This document shows, piece after piece, positions 1 through 10,900 of a stretch of DNA of 25,099 bases. Positions within the stretch are counted from its first letter, which is position 1. Every line of letters starts with the position of its first letter. Both the position numbers and the translations under genes were made by a program. The DNA is from Flavobacteriales bacterium UBA5871 (lineage in GTDB: Bacteria; Bacteroidota; Bacteroidia; Flavobacteriales_D; Crocinitomicaceae): NCBI GenBank assembly GCA_002432085.1, contig DJFN01000057.1:12120-37218 (forward strand), written 5' to 3'. The notes under the pieces were generated by a model that was given only the letters and a program-made list of their open reading frames with translations, made no database searches and was not told the origin of the DNA.

Positions 1-1821
1 CAATTGGTCCAGCCGGGTGATGCTCCGATCCAGCTTCGGGTTACGAGTAACTTCGGCTGCTCGGATTCGATTGTTCAGATGGTGAGCGTTCGTCCTACAC
101 CGGTGGCGGCTTTTGCTACGGAAAACGGCTGTGAAGGAACGGCAACCGTTTACCAGAATCTTTCCCAGATCGATTACGGAACAACGACAAATACGTGGTC
201 ATTCGGCGACAGCAACACGTCTTCGCTCACACATCCGCAACATACGTATGCGGGTTCGGACTCTTACATCACACAGCTGGTCGTAACCAGCGCTTACCTG
301 TGCGCCGATACGGTCAGTCATACCGTTGTCGTTCATCCGATGCCGGTGATCGATTTCACGGTCAACAACACCTGCCTCGGCGATACGGCGTATTATGTTT
401 CCGCTGTATCCAATGCAATCAATCCGACCTATAACTGGCAATTCGGAGACGGAAATACCGACACGATTGCCGATCCACAGCACGTTTTCAGCGGATTCGG
501 AACGTATCAGACGACATTCCAGGTCATCAGCGATTCGGGTTGTGTGGCTACGCTGGCGAAAAACCTCGTGGTTTACCCGGTTCCGACGGCCAACTTTTCA
601 ACGGCCAATGCCTGTGTGAATGTCGTTTGCGAGCTGGACAACTATTCCCAGATCGCGAACGGATCACTGCAATACGAATGGGATTTCGGCGGTGTGCAAA
701 CCAGCACTGCGTTCGATCCGGATCCTGTTTTCAGCGATGCTGGAACCTTCAATGCTCAGCTTATCGTGATTTCCGATATGGGTTGCCGCGACACACTGAT
801 TCAGCCGTATACGGTCTACGATCAGCCACAGGCTTCGTTTGATTTCGATAACGTCTGTTACGGCTTCACGACGCATTTTCAGGAAACATCGACGGTTGGT
901 TTCGGCTCGATCAGCAACGTGCTCTGGGATTTCGGGGACAACACGAACAGTACGCTCAGCGCGCCGGATAAGACTTACCTCAACGAAGGTGATTACAACG
1001 TGATGCTGATCGCCACTTCCTCGAACGGATGCTCCGACACGGCAACGGCTGTAGTGAGCGTTTACGAAGCGCCGATCGCGAACTTTTCAGCGAACAATGT
1101 GTGCCTGGGCGAAGAAATGGCTTTCGTGAATACGTCGATCCTGAACCTCGGTGTTTATACTTCCGACTGGGATTTCGGCGACACTCAATCATCGGACTTG
1201 TTTGCACCGAATCATACCTACGACGAATACGGCAATTACCTCGTAAAGCTCGTGATCACTTCCGACCAGGGCTGTTCCGACTCCATTCAGAAATACGTGC
1301 AGGTATACGCGCCGCCGGTTGTAAATGCGGGCGCCGATGCAACGATCGATAAAGGCTACGATCATCCGCTGCTGGCCACCGGAGCTATAGCTTACACATG
1401 GTCGCCGTCTACAGGACTGGACAATCCGCAGATCGCCGATCCGATCGCCAGTCCGGAAGCAACGCAGGAATACATCGTGGTGGGAGTGGACCAGCACGGC
1501 TGTTTAGGCGAAGACACGGTCCTGATCACGGTCGACGACAGCTTCAGACTGGTTCCTTACAATATTCTGACGCCTGACGGAAACGGTAAAAATGATACGT
1601 GGATCGTTCAGAATTCAGAAACCTATCCAACGAATGCCGTGGTGATTTTCAACGAGCTCGGCAACGAAGTTTATTCTGCAAAATCCTATGCCAGTACCTG
1701 GGACGGCCGCAACAAGACAGGCGAAATTCTTCCGGACGGCACTTACTACTATGTGATCACCTTTTCCGACGCTTCGAAAGTGTACAAAGGCGATCTGTTA
1801 CTAATCAGAAACATGCAGTGA
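1..1821 (+). CDS. PKD-repeat surface protein with T9SS type B sorting domain (5' partial)
   Basis: The frame is open from base 1, so the N-terminus and signal peptide lie outside the window. Five complete PKD-type repeats are visible, each with a W-x-F-G-D/G core (Trp codons at 196, 436, 679, 925 and 1168, a period of about 80 residues) and ending in a GC-[DV]-[ST] strand; the tail of a sixth is at the very start. A non-PKD Ig-like segment follows. The last 92 residues (from base 1543) form the gliding-motility-associated/CHU_C domain, with PYNILTPDGNGKNDTW, then IFNELGNEVY, then a WDGRN-G-LPDGTYYY core. In this family the domain directs export through the type IX secretion system and cell-surface retention. 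PKD stretches usually act as stalks or adhesins. The stop overlaps the start of the next gene (TGATG), so it probably heads or sits inside the toxin-like operon. Recognition is firm; the ligand is unknown. Confidence 0.93.
   Translation, partial: QLVQPGDAPIQLRVTSNFGCSDSIVQMVSVRPTPVAAFATENGCEGTATVYQNLSQIDYGTTTNTWSFGDSNTSSLTHPQHTYAGSDSYITQLVVTSAYLCADTVSHTVVVHPMPVIDFTVNNTCLGDTAYYVSAVSNAINPTYNWQFGDGNTDTIADPQHVFSGFGTYQTTFQVISDSGCVATLAKNLVVYPVPTANFSTANACVNVVCELDNYSQIANGSLQYEWDFGGVQTSTAFDPDPVFSDAGTFNAQLIVISDMGCRDTLIQPYTVYDQPQASFDFDNVCYGFTTHFQETSTVGFGSISNVLWDFGDNTNSTLSAPDKTYLNEGDYNVMLIATSSNGCSDTATAVVSVYEAPIANFSANNVCLGEEMAFVNTSILNLGVYTSDWDFGDTQSSDLFAPNHTYDEYGNYLVKLVITSDQGCSDSIQKYVQVYAPPVVNAGADATIDKGYDHPLLATGAIAYTWSPSTGLDNPQIADPIASPEATQEYIVVGVDQHGCLGEDTVLITVDDSFRLVPYNILTPDGNGKNDTWIVQNSETYPTNAVVIFNELGNEVYSAKSYASTWDGRNKTGEILPDGTYYYVITFSDASKVYKGDLLLIRNMQ
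196..1260 (+). repeat. Five tandem PKD domain repeats (protein level)
   Basis: The conserved Trp codon of each PKD core occurs at 196, 436, 679, 925 and 1168, giving spacings of 240, 243, 246 and 243 bases. The amino-acid pattern is shared (WxFGD, a H-x-Y/F-x-x-x-G-x-Y turn, and a final GC-x-[DT] strand), but the DNA has diverged. This is an old domain array rather than a recent DNA duplication. Confidence 0.85.
1543..1818 (+). other. T9SS C-terminal sorting domain (gliding motility-associated type)
   Basis: These 92 codons hold the TPDGNGKND loop, the NELGNEVY strand and the WDG-x-N-x-x-G-x-x-LPDGTYYY signature of the type B sorting domain (TIGR04131/CHU_C family). In Bacteroidota it is recognised by the type IX outer-membrane translocon. 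It is the only T9SS signal found among the five genes of the putative cassette. Confidence 0.9.
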
Positions 1822-4800
1822 TGAGGTATATTCGTTCACTTCTGGTCATTCTTACGCTGTTTTCGGTCGTTCCGAAAGCATCCGCGCAGGTTTACCCGAC
1901 GGCGGCTTTTCCGTCGCAAATGGGGCCTTGTTCGATCTATTTCGACGATTTCTACGCGGCCATGAACCCCAAATTACGGGTTCAGTTACAGCTGAATGAC
2001 CTTACAACGCCGAGCCGGGATGTGTACCTGAAAGTCCGGATTACCGGGCCGGGCGTCAACATCATTTCTACGCCGGGAATTCGTCCGCTGACACCGATCA
2101 CGTTGTTTTCGGGAACACCGACGGAGCTGATCGGCGCTGACCTGGCACCGACGTTCGACTTCAACGCATTGACATTCGGAGGCGCTGTTACGCGTCAGTC
2201 GATCGAAGGAAACGGCCGTTTGCCGGAAGGACTTTACACGGTTTGCTTTACCATCATCGATTACGACCAGAACGTAGTGCTTTCGCAGGAATCCTGTATT
2301 CAGATGCAATTGGCGCTGAGCGATCCGCCACAGATCATCAACCCGGTTTGCGGTAGCGTGATCAGCCAGATCAATCCGCCGAACTTCCTGTTCAACTGGA
2401 TGCTGACCAATTCCAACTCGCTGGTCGACATGGGAAATCTGAACTACCAGATCAACCTTTACGAAGTCACCAGCAATACGTCGAATCCACAGAATGCGAT
2501 CATGAACAACCAGGCGTTGCTCGTCTGGCAATCGCAGCTACTCAATATGTATACGTTCAATTACGGCATTACCGAGCCCGTGCTGGAAGTTGGCAAACGT
2601 TACGTATTCAATGTTCAGGCGATCGAAAACTACGAGCGCTCGCAGATCAAGAATAACGGTTTTTCAGCGCCGTGCTGGTTTTACTATGGCTACCCGGAAG
2701 GCGGAACGATCGAGCTCACGCGTCCGGACAGCTCTTACCAGTTTAGGTTGAGCGACCCCGGTTTGTTTTCCTGGAAACGACCTTCGAACGCGCTGAACGA
2801 CCAATATGTAACCTACGATTACAAAGTGGCAAAGATCGAGCCCGGACAAACGCCCGAACAGGCGCTGGTCGAAAATCCGGCTTTTGACGAATACACCATT
2901 CCGCCTACGGAAAATGCAACGGTGGATTACGTGATGCCGAACAATGTCCTGAACCAATTCGAGAAAATGCAGCCGTATGCCTGGCAGGTGAAAGGCCGTA
3001 GCGGCAGTCAGACGATTGCGACGAGCCCTGTTTCGACTTTTACCGGTCCGCCGTACCTCGACGAGTTCTACGCAGCGAACTTTCTCATCGAGATCACGCA
3101 GCTGACATCGTTCGATACGGTGAATTACACCATTTCGGGTACCGGACGCACGAAGCTGAAGAACGGAACGACCGAAAGGCCCGAATTTTCCTTCCACGAC
3201 GTGAAAATTGCTTCGGCCGGGAACAATCTCTGGATCATGACCGCCGGCTACATCGAGGACAACATCACGATCAGCAAATACGACCTCGATCCGAAAACGG
3301 TCGAAGACAACGGTCTGATGAGCTTCCAGCCGGACAAGATCTACATCGACAAAGACAACCTGCGTCTCGGTGGACATTGCTCATGGCGTGTTCCCGTGGT
3401 TGCAGCGACATCTTATCCGCCGGTTATTCGCACGGAATATGTGAAAATGCTCCTGCAGAACCACACTTTTCAGCTGGCTTATGAAGATCCGATCGAGCTG
3501 GAAAACAACTACAACATTCCGCTGCTGGAACCGTATGGCTTCAACCTGAAGATCGAATACACGACGACCGTGGTCATTTACCAGAGCAAATACGAATTCT
3601 CGCTCGAAGGATTCACGGAGCTTCCGACAGCGGTTGAAGATCTCGAGAAAACCACGGTGCTGGTGCCGTTCCGCAATCAGAAACAGGTGAATTTCATGGA
3701 AGAGCAAGGACTGGTTTATCGTCCTGAGCAGATCGACTTCCTCGAAAATGCCAACTTCGGGCTGCGCGGCGAGCATTACTTCATCGATTTGTCGGAAAAG
3801 CTTTCACCCGGCGACAGAAGCCAGGATTCGAGCTGGAAAGGTGTGTATTATCAAACCGCGCGACTGGTCATTCCGGAAGATGACGCGGAAGAAACGAATC
3901 AGCTGACTTCGGACCACACATTCGGGGCGCTGCTAAGCAACACGGCAACGGATTCTACCATTGCTTATATCGACGAAACGGGATTGAACTTTCGATGCGC
4001 GGTATTGTTCAATGCTTCCGATTCATTGAAATTCAATACGTTCCCGTCTACGGAAGCGCGACTGCATATCGATATTCGCGAGAACTTCTTCCATACCGGA
4101 AAAGTGGAAGGCTTTATCCAGATTCCGTTCATCGATACGGCGCGTTTGTTTGCTTATACCGTTCCGCTTACTTCCTTCGGATTTGAGCTCGGAAACATCG
4201 ATGAATCGCTGGTGAATCAGCAGTTCGTCTTCAACGCCGGTGGTAGCGATGAAGAACGCGTGAACATGAAAATCACCCGCGCGGTCTTCAAATCGAACAA
4301 CCACATCGAAATGGACCTCGACGCTTCCTGGCCGCATTTCAACGCCACCTTGCAAAACCTTCAGAGCCTGTGCGCCTGGGGGAACGGCAACATCGGTTTC
4401 GAAATTCCGAACGGTGCTGCCGCGCTCAACGATCAGATCGTAGGGAACAGTGGCGATTACGCGATGGTGATCGATTACGTTGGCTGTGGTCGCGATCGCA
4501 ATGCCTACGCTTTCGGTATTTCGGCCAAAATGAACATGGCGGAAAACATTTCGGGCGACGATGGTGCACCGGTGGTGAACGCTTATTCGATGTACCTGAA
4601 TCCGCTGCTTTCGGGAACGTTTAGCGGTTCGGGAACCGATCCCGGTGGTATGCTGCCGGGCTTCAACAACCAGACCGACACGACGGTTTCGCAAGCAACG
4701 GTTGCCAATGCGACCAACCTGACGAACGACCTGTCGTTTTTCAGCGACAGCCTCGGCATTGATCCGAGCGATACGCTAAGCCTCGGTAACGACAATCCCA

Positions 4801-6989
4801 ATGTGCTGATCTCCGAAGGAACGTACTTGCAGCTGCAACGTATCATCGAGATCGCCGAGATCTTCGTGCAATTCATCGATTCGTCCAAAGCGGAAAAAGC
4901 GGCTGATTACATCACTGTAGCCAAACAGGCCTTGAATTCAGATGCCGTGAAAGGTGCCGTGAACAAAGATCCGAAGGAATATCTCCAGGATATCATGGAG
5001 TCGGCGCTGGAAGATCTCATACGGCGCGCCACGCAACCGATCACCAACGCGACACAGAAAGCCACGGGCAAATTCCGCGACCTTGTCGAAGACAACATCA
5101 CCGATCCGATCAACGATAAGATCAATACGGCGCTCACGAAGGTGTTCGATAAGATTTCCGGTCAGATCATGGCTTCGGTCGAAGATGAAACGGCGAGGGC
5201 CTTGCTAACGAACATTCTCAACGATACCAAGCAATCGCTTAAAACACAGCTCACGGGCTCGGTAACGAATTCCGTGGAAACGAACATTACCAGCAAGATC
5301 ACCGACTTTATCGAGCTGGCGCTGGTGAAGCAGGTGACGGATTACATCGCAGCTGAAATCCGCTACATGGGAATGGAGCTCATCGAAAACGGCACGAATG
5401 CATCGATCAACCTCAATCACATCGTCGAAAATGGCGAAGAGCTGTTTGAAAACATCGGCGATACGCTCGTTTCGGGTATCAGAAGCGTGAGCTTGCAGAA
5501 TATCATCAAAACGGCGGAAAGTCTTGTCGATGATGCGCTGAACGGCGTCGATTGGGACCAGGTCCTGGATGACATTCTCAGCAGTGCGGTTTCCAACGGA
5601 ATCAATACGGCCGTGAGCGAGCTCCTGGGCAACGCGCTGAACTCTTTTGGCGGAGAAGCTTTCTCATCGCTTCTGAACAACGTACAATTCGATTTCAGCA
5701 ATCTCGGCGAAAAACTGCAAAGCGGCGACCTGTCGGGCATTGTGCAGTTCGACCCGACGAATATCTCGATCAAAACATCAGCATGCGAGGTTCGAGGTCA
5801 ATTGAAACACACCAAAGACGATCCGATTTACGGCGATCACTGGCGTGCCCAGGTCGATGTGCGTCTGCTCAAGCCGGAAAAGCTGAAAGACGTGGCAATT
5901 TCTGCGCTCTTCATTACTGGTAAAACGAGCTATTCTGCTCCGCTGCCGCCGAACTTCATTCCGCCGATCGATACGACTGATCCGGCGGCTGTTGCCGAAT
6001 ACGAAGCGTCTCTTGCCGCTGCAACTGCCGATACGACCAAGTACAGCTACTGGTTTGCAAGCCTTGGTGTGAGTGGACTACAGGTGCCATTATCGCCGAT
6101 TCCGCTTTACCTGACCGGCGTTGAAGGCTTTGCCTATCATCATATGCAGAAAGCTTCACCGACCGCAACTCCGGTGCCTTGCCGACTCAACAAGCTTGGC
6201 CTCGGCGTAGGTTTCGACTTCATGGATGTGCCGGGCAACGGTAAGTTCGTGAAGCTCTACATGCAGCTCGAAGTTATCATCAACGAAGGCGCCTGGGCTA
6301 TGGAAATGTACACCAAAGCCAATATCGGGAACTTGGGCAGTGGAGCTCCGTTGCCTTCGATTGCGACAGCCACCGGTACGATGGGTTATTACAGCGCGAT
6401 CAAGACCTTCAAAGGCGATATCAGCGTGATCTTCAATACGGCGCCGGTATTCTGTGCGGGCGGACAGATCAAGTTCAAATTCGACGGACTCAATGGAACG
6501 TGGTATGTCAGCGCCGGAACCCCGAGCGAGCGTATGTATGCGGAACTGCTTTGCAAAGACTGGCTTTCGATCACTTCCTATGTCGAAGCCCAGAATACCG
6601 GATTCAAAGCAGGCTTAACGCTCAATATCGATATCGCTGCCAAATCGCCGTGGCTGGATTTTGATGTCGTCAAAGTGCGTGGAACAGCCGATTTCTATAT
6701 TTACCTGGATGCTTATGTCGACCTGCAGTTTGAGCCGACCTTCCGACTGAACGAAGCTTATGTTTACCTCGAAGCCGGCGCCTCTATCGGAGTCGATTAC
6801 GAATCCAGTATCAAGAGTGGTCACTTTACCGTTGCCGGGATCGCGCTGGCCGGTCATGTCCACTACAAAGCCTCGCCGGAGGGAAATATCAATGGTGGCT
6901 TGAGCGGAACGGTTACCGTACTTGGAATCGATTGCTCGCTCAGTCTGAATGTGAACTACGATCTCGGAAACAGAGCCGATAATTCCTGA
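1821..6989 (+). CDS. TANFOR-domain giant exported protein, 1722 aa
   Basis: The ATG at 1821 overlaps the previous stop (TGATG) and is followed by a clear signal peptide ending in PKASAQ, so I chose it over an in-frame ATG at 1599 that would bury the signal peptide. Residues about 24-180 match the TANFOR/B_forsyth_147 domain of Bacteroidota exported proteins: a FDDFYAAMNPKL-like opening, the LIGADLAPTF segment, LPEGLYTVCFTIIDYD and SDPPQIINP. Fibronectin-like beta segments seem to follow. Residues about 995-1310 are strikingly different: long amphipathic, coiled-coil-like helices rich in Ile, Asn, Thr and Leu. The last 400 residues return to beta-rich sequence. There is no T9SS sorting domain and no recognisable enzyme motif. 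The place between a T9SS surface protein and a toxin candidate suggests a carrier, scaffold or membrane-interacting component. That role is inference; the TANFOR match is recognition from memory. Confidence 0.85.
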   Translation: MRYIRSLLVILTLFSVVPKASAQVYPTAAFPSQMGPCSIYFDDFYAAMNPKLRVQLQLNDLTTPSRDVYLKVRITGPGVNIISTPGIRPLTPITLFSGTPTELIGADLAPTFDFNALTFGGAVTRQSIEGNGRLPEGLYTVCFTIIDYDQNVVLSQESCIQMQLALSDPPQIINPVCGSVISQINPPNFLFNWMLTNSNSLVDMGNLNYQINLYEVTSNTSNPQNAIMNNQALLVWQSQLLNMYTFNYGITEPVLEVGKRYVFNVQAIENYERSQIKNNGFSAPCWFYYGYPEGGTIELTRPDSSYQFRLSDPGLFSWKRPSNALNDQYVTYDYKVAKIEPGQTPEQALVENPAFDEYTIPPTENATVDYVMPNNVLNQFEKMQPYAWQVKGRSGSQTIATSPVSTFTGPPYLDEFYAANFLIEITQLTSFDTVNYTISGTGRTKLKNGTTERPEFSFHDVKIASAGNNLWIMTAGYIEDNITISKYDLDPKTVEDNGLMSFQPDKIYIDKDNLRLGGHCSWRVPVVAATSYPPVIRTEYVKMLLQNHTFQLAYEDPIELENNYNIPLLEPYGFNLKIEYTTTVVIYQSKYEFSLEGFTELPTAVEDLEKTTVLVPFRNQKQVNFMEEQGLVYRPEQIDFLENANFGLRGEHYFIDLSEKLSPGDRSQDSSWKGVYYQTARLVIPEDDAEETNQLTSDHTFGALLSNTATDSTIAYIDETGLNFRCAVLFNASDSLKFNTFPSTEARLHIDIRENFFHTGKVEGFIQIPFIDTARLFAYTVPLTSFGFELGNIDESLVNQQFVFNAGGSDEERVNMKITRAVFKSNNHIEMDLDASWPHFNATLQNLQSLCAWGNGNIGFEIPNGAAALNDQIVGNSGDYAMVIDYVGCGRDRNAYAFGISAKMNMAENISGDDGAPVVNAYSMYLNPLLSGTFSGSGTDPGGMLPGFNNQTDTTVSQATVANATNLTNDLSFFSDSLGIDPSDTLSLGNDNPNVLISEGTYLQLQRIIEIAEIFVQFIDSSKAEKAADYITVAKQALNSDAVKGAVNKDPKEYLQDIMESALEDLIRRATQPITNATQKATGKFRDLVEDNITDPINDKINTALTKVFDKISGQIMASVEDETARALLTNILNDTKQSLKTQLTGSVTNSVETNITSKITDFIELALVKQVTDYIAAEIRYMGMELIENGTNASINLNHIVENGEELFENIGDTLVSGIRSVSLQNIIKTAESLVDDALNGVDWDQVLDDILSSAVSNGINTAVSELLGNALNSFGGEAFSSLLNNVQFDFSNLGEKLQSGDLSGIVQFDPTNISIKTSACEVRGQLKHTKDDPIYGDHWRAQVDVRLLKPEKLKDVAISALFITGKTSYSAPLPPNFIPPIDTTDPAAVAEYEASLAAATADTTKYSYWFASLGVSGLQVPLSPIPLYLTGVEGFAYHHMQKASPTATPVPCRLNKLGLGVGFDFMDVPGNGKFVKLYMQLEVIINEGAWAMEMYTKANIGNLGSGAPLPSIATATGTMGYYSAIKTFKGDISVIFNTAPVFCAGGQIKFKFDGLNGTWYVSAGTPSERMYAELLCKDWLSITSYVEAQNTGFKAGLTLNIDIAAKSPWLDFDVVKVRGTADFYIYLDAYVDLQFEPTFRLNEAYVYLEAGASIGVDYESSIKSGHFTVAGIALAGHVHYKASPEGNINGGLSGTVTVLGIDCSLSLNVNYDLGNRADNS

Positions 6990-7915
6990 TGAATATGCAA
7001 CGGATCAAACATACTTTTTGCGCATTGGTTATGCTTGCCGGCATCGGTTCGGCATGGACGCAGCAGTCTTTAAAAACCACGCTCGATACCTATCGGACGA
7101 AGCAGGATACGGAGTCACTGAAAGTACTCAGCGGTCATCCGAATCCAAAAGAAGTGGCGGCGGCGATTTATGCTTCGGCAATAGACACGACGATCACCGA
7201 TCATAAAGGAACCGTTTACCTGATCAAGCAGCTCGAACGGAAAACGACCGATCCGGTTGTTCGTGAATCATACGTGCGTTCGCTGACGGAAATTCTTTTT
7301 CGTCCGTCGTCCACGGTAGCTGCGTCGGCACTGAAAGTCATGCAGCAGTTCGACAGGGCAAATTTCAGTCAAAGTGCCAAGGAAGACCTGATGACGTATA
7401 TTTCCGAGCAGAAAGACAACAGGGGAGAAGCAATCCTGTTGCTGGGCTTTGTCGGCAATCCGAACGATGTCAGCTTTCTGAAAAACCTCGAGCACTACAC
7501 TTCGATCTCGAAAAAAGACAAATACAAAGTGAAGCTGGCACTGGTTCGTCTGAACGATAGAACGGCCGTTGAAGAATTCATGACGGAATTGTCGGCGCGG
7601 ACCGTCAACGACAACCTGGTGACGGATTTATTGCCCGATCTCATTTATACGCATCATCCAGCGGTGTATACCTATCTGCTGAACGAGCTCTACAACGAGC
7701 TGCCGGCATGTCTTTCCGCCAATAACGATTCAGAAGACCGCGTGCTGTGCTCTTACCGGATCATGGAACAGATCGCTGAAGAAATCATTGACTTCCCGGT
7801 GAAACTGGATCCGTCGGGCGAGCTGAGCGGCGACTACGAAGAAGCGCTCAATACTGCGCGGAAATGGTACCAGGCCAACCGGAAGTCCTTCACGATCAAT
7901 CCCGACAACTACTAA
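6989..7915 (+). CDS. Exported helical-repeat (HEAT-like) protein, 308 aa
   Basis: The ATG at 6989 overlaps the previous stop (TGATG); ATG codon 3 is an alternative start. Residues 1-25 form a signal peptide (basic start, then FCALVMLAGIGSAW, cleavage near TQQ). The rest is almost entirely helical. Residues about 85-230 show pairs of helices resembling HEAT or armadillo-like repeats, for example an AILLLGFVGNPNDVSFLKNL unit. Two cysteines occur near residues 242 and 256. No catalytic motif is visible. The position directly before the toxin candidate, only 12 bases away, suggests a periplasmic adaptor or chaperone for the large neighbours. This role is inference; the protein family was not recognised. 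Confidence 0.75.
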   Translation: MNMQRIKHTFCALVMLAGIGSAWTQQSLKTTLDTYRTKQDTESLKVLSGHPNPKEVAAAIYASAIDTTITDHKGTVYLIKQLERKTTDPVVRESYVRSLTEILFRPSSTVAASALKVMQQFDRANFSQSAKEDLMTYISEQKDNRGEAILLLGFVGNPNDVSFLKNLEHYTSISKKDKYKVKLALVRLNDRTAVEEFMTELSARTVNDNLVTDLLPDLIYTHHPAVYTYLLNELYNELPACLSANNDSEDRVLCSYRIMEQIAEEIIDFPVKLDPSGELSGDYEEALNTARKWYQANRKSFTINPDNY

Positions 7916-7927
7916 AAACCTTATGCA

Positions 7928-10900
7928 ATGTTGAAATCAGTATTTGCAACGCTTTTTTTGGTCGTAGCGGTTAGCTTCACCGGCTATTCGCAGGATAGCA
8001 CGACGGTTGCGCTCGGTTCGGATTACTTCCTGCAATTCGTCAAGAAAGTATACCTGAATCCGACGATTCTCCTGAAAACCCAGGATTTCCGGGAAGAGCA
8101 CAATGTGCGCGTGATGATCCTTCCGGATATGAACGGGCAGACGGAGAATACGATCACCGGCTTCGAGCGCGCTTTGCAGAAGATCATTCGCTTCCTGATT
8201 GAAGGCGACGACGAAGGAACGATCCGTTTGTATTTTGACAGCAACGATCCGAATTCTCCCTTCACGCTCGTTCACAGCGAAGAGCTGCATTGTAAGTTCG
8301 TCGGTCACGACAAGGATTCCATTTTAGCCAGGCTCAACGCACCGTTTGCCGGAGTTAATTACACGATTGAAAGTACGAGCCTGTTCGAAACGGCGTTGGA
8401 GGACGGACTCGAATACATCGGAAACTGTCTGCGTGTCGTTCCGTCAGCCTGTGGTGATCAGCCGGATTACGCAACAACGGAGATCAACACCAAGCCGCTG
8501 TCTATTGCGCTTTTCAATACGACCGGCTCGAAATATGACCTTGATCGCAAGCAATACGACTTACTCGAATCACATTATGCCAAAGCCTATGACCTGCATA
8601 CCGAAAGTGATTGGTACGCACCGGCAAAATTCATGGCAGCGAACGGCAGCTCGGATGAACCGATAGCCATTGCGATCGACAAGCACGAAGCGCTGTTCAA
8701 AAAGCAGAATATTTCCTTCCGAACGGTTTACAACGACCAGGTCATACCGATCGAACCGTCGAGCACCAACGACACCATCAAGCTGAAGCTACCGAAAGAC
8801 CTGCCTCCGGGCAATCCGATCGAAGTGGTGGTGAAATACGAAAGCCCGGTCGACAGCATCACGTACACCGTCGGTTTCTTTATGGTGTATGTGTTCGAGC
8901 CGCAGACGATCAAGCTGAACCTCATCGCTGTGAATGGCTATAACCTCGATGCATCACGACAAGCAGAAATTGCGGCCGGGTTGAAAAAAGTCTACGATCC
9001 GGTTGGCGTTACCTTCGATATCAGCGTCAAAACCCTTTTGCCGGATTCCGACTGGCCAACATCTATCGAGATCGAAAGCAGCGGTTTGTTGTCGAACTAC
9101 CCGCCTGATTTGCGCGATTATGTTGGTGGTGTTAAAGATTTGCCGGATTATGAAAGCGATGAATACTATCTGGTATATGGACTCACAACCGCTGAAATCG
9201 ATGGCTATATGCCCAGGGCACGCAACATCGGATTCATTTTTGCACAGTCGGCACCCTCAACTCCGATGGCGCCGGTGACCGCACATGAATTAGGACATGG
9301 TGTATTCCACCTGCGCCACATTTTTGCGGAAGAAGAGCTTGGATTAAGCGTATACAGACAAACCGCGAATGTGATGGATTATGTCAGCAATCCACTCGAA
9401 CTCTACCTGCATCAGTGGAAAGCAATTGATGATCCGGGATTTGTGAGCTGGAACGCCGGTGACGATGAAGACGGTGCGGGATCGGTAGGACACAATCTTC
9501 AGGACGGTAAAATAGACAAAGAGCTATTAAATAACGATAAAAAATCAGTAAGCTTTATCACTCCCGGTGGAGAAATTATCAGTTTCGAAGCGGCCAAGCT
9601 AACGGAATTTTATTTCAAATACGTATCCGAATACTTTGGACAGTATTCAGTTCCCATTGGTGTTTTAACATCGTTTGTATACGATGGCAAGCGTTATGAG
9701 GCTGATCTGACTTACTTCCCTGCGACTATGGACGTGATCCAGAATGAGGACACGCAATTTGGTTTTTCAGGCTATAAATCCGATGGTGTAGCATATGTCG
9801 ACAGTTATCGTGAAACACTTCCTGATTCTGTAAAGTTGACAGCCTGCTTCCTGGTCCTCGAAGGGTATTCCATACAGTTCTGGCGATCCGAAATGCCAAC
9901 ATTGATGGATTATGGTAGCAGGTATGCTGCAGGTCAAATGGAAGTTTTCCGTGGAGGAATGTCCTTTCCCGTGCTTCCGTTTCAAACTATTCAGAAAGAT
10001 AATCAACACTATAAATCGTATACGAATATCAGGAATCTGAGCAATGAGCAACGCCTCCGTTATACTCACCTCCGGAATACACTAGCTAATCATCGGCTTT
10101 CCGAATCAAAGAAATACCTGTATGGCGCACATATACAGGTACTGGACATTTGTAGCCTGGAACCTGAAATTCTCTACCTGTTTTCAGCCAAAGACAAATT
10201 GTTCCGATGGGACGAAGAAGGGGTGTTCGAGTACGGAATGGAAGCGTTATTGGAAGCGACGACTGGAATCGGTCTCAATTCCGGTTTCGATGAATTGATG
10301 GAAAACAATGAATATAATTCGGAGTTTGGTGGAAAGCCGCTGGATATGTTCAAAACAGATCGCCCGCAGTTTTACCGTAAAGTCTTTATTCCGCGCTACC
10401 ATTACTTCAAATCCAATATTGAAATTGCCATACGCGCCTTCTGGGATGATTTCAGCGTTGCGAAGTTCGAGCAGTTTAGCTCCGACGAGCACAAGGAGGC
10501 TTATATCAATATGTTGAGGATTGCGCTCAATGTCACCCCGACTCATACATTGGAGCTTCAGCCACCGCAAAAGAAACAGGATGCCATTCGGATACTTACG
10601 TCAACGGACAATTGGTTTACGGCTGAATGGGAAGATGCATTGGTGAAGCTGTTAAAAGGAGTTACAGCTCAGGATGCCGGTGTTTTCCTGAATACGGTTC
10701 AGAATGAAACCAATTTTTCACTGGACGGCAATGACCTGGTAAATCTCACAGACTTTATCTCCAGCAGTGTGCACAACGTTGGAATAGGAGAGCAATATAC
10801 CGAAATGGTTATCCATTTAACGCGTATAGCATTATCGGATGAGAACCGGATTAGTGAACTGAACACACGGATCATGACGGACATGAATCCGGACAAATAT

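Noticed and set aside
196..1260. CRISPR-like or recent tandem DNA repeat
   Set aside because: The 240-246 base period is explained by PKD domains whose DNA has diverged; no identical short repeats or spacers occur.
1599..1820. Upstream ATG extending the TANFOR gene by 74 codons
   Set aside because: The extension overlaps the T9SS domain of the previous gene in another frame, is Arg-rich and would bury the signal peptide that starts at 1821.
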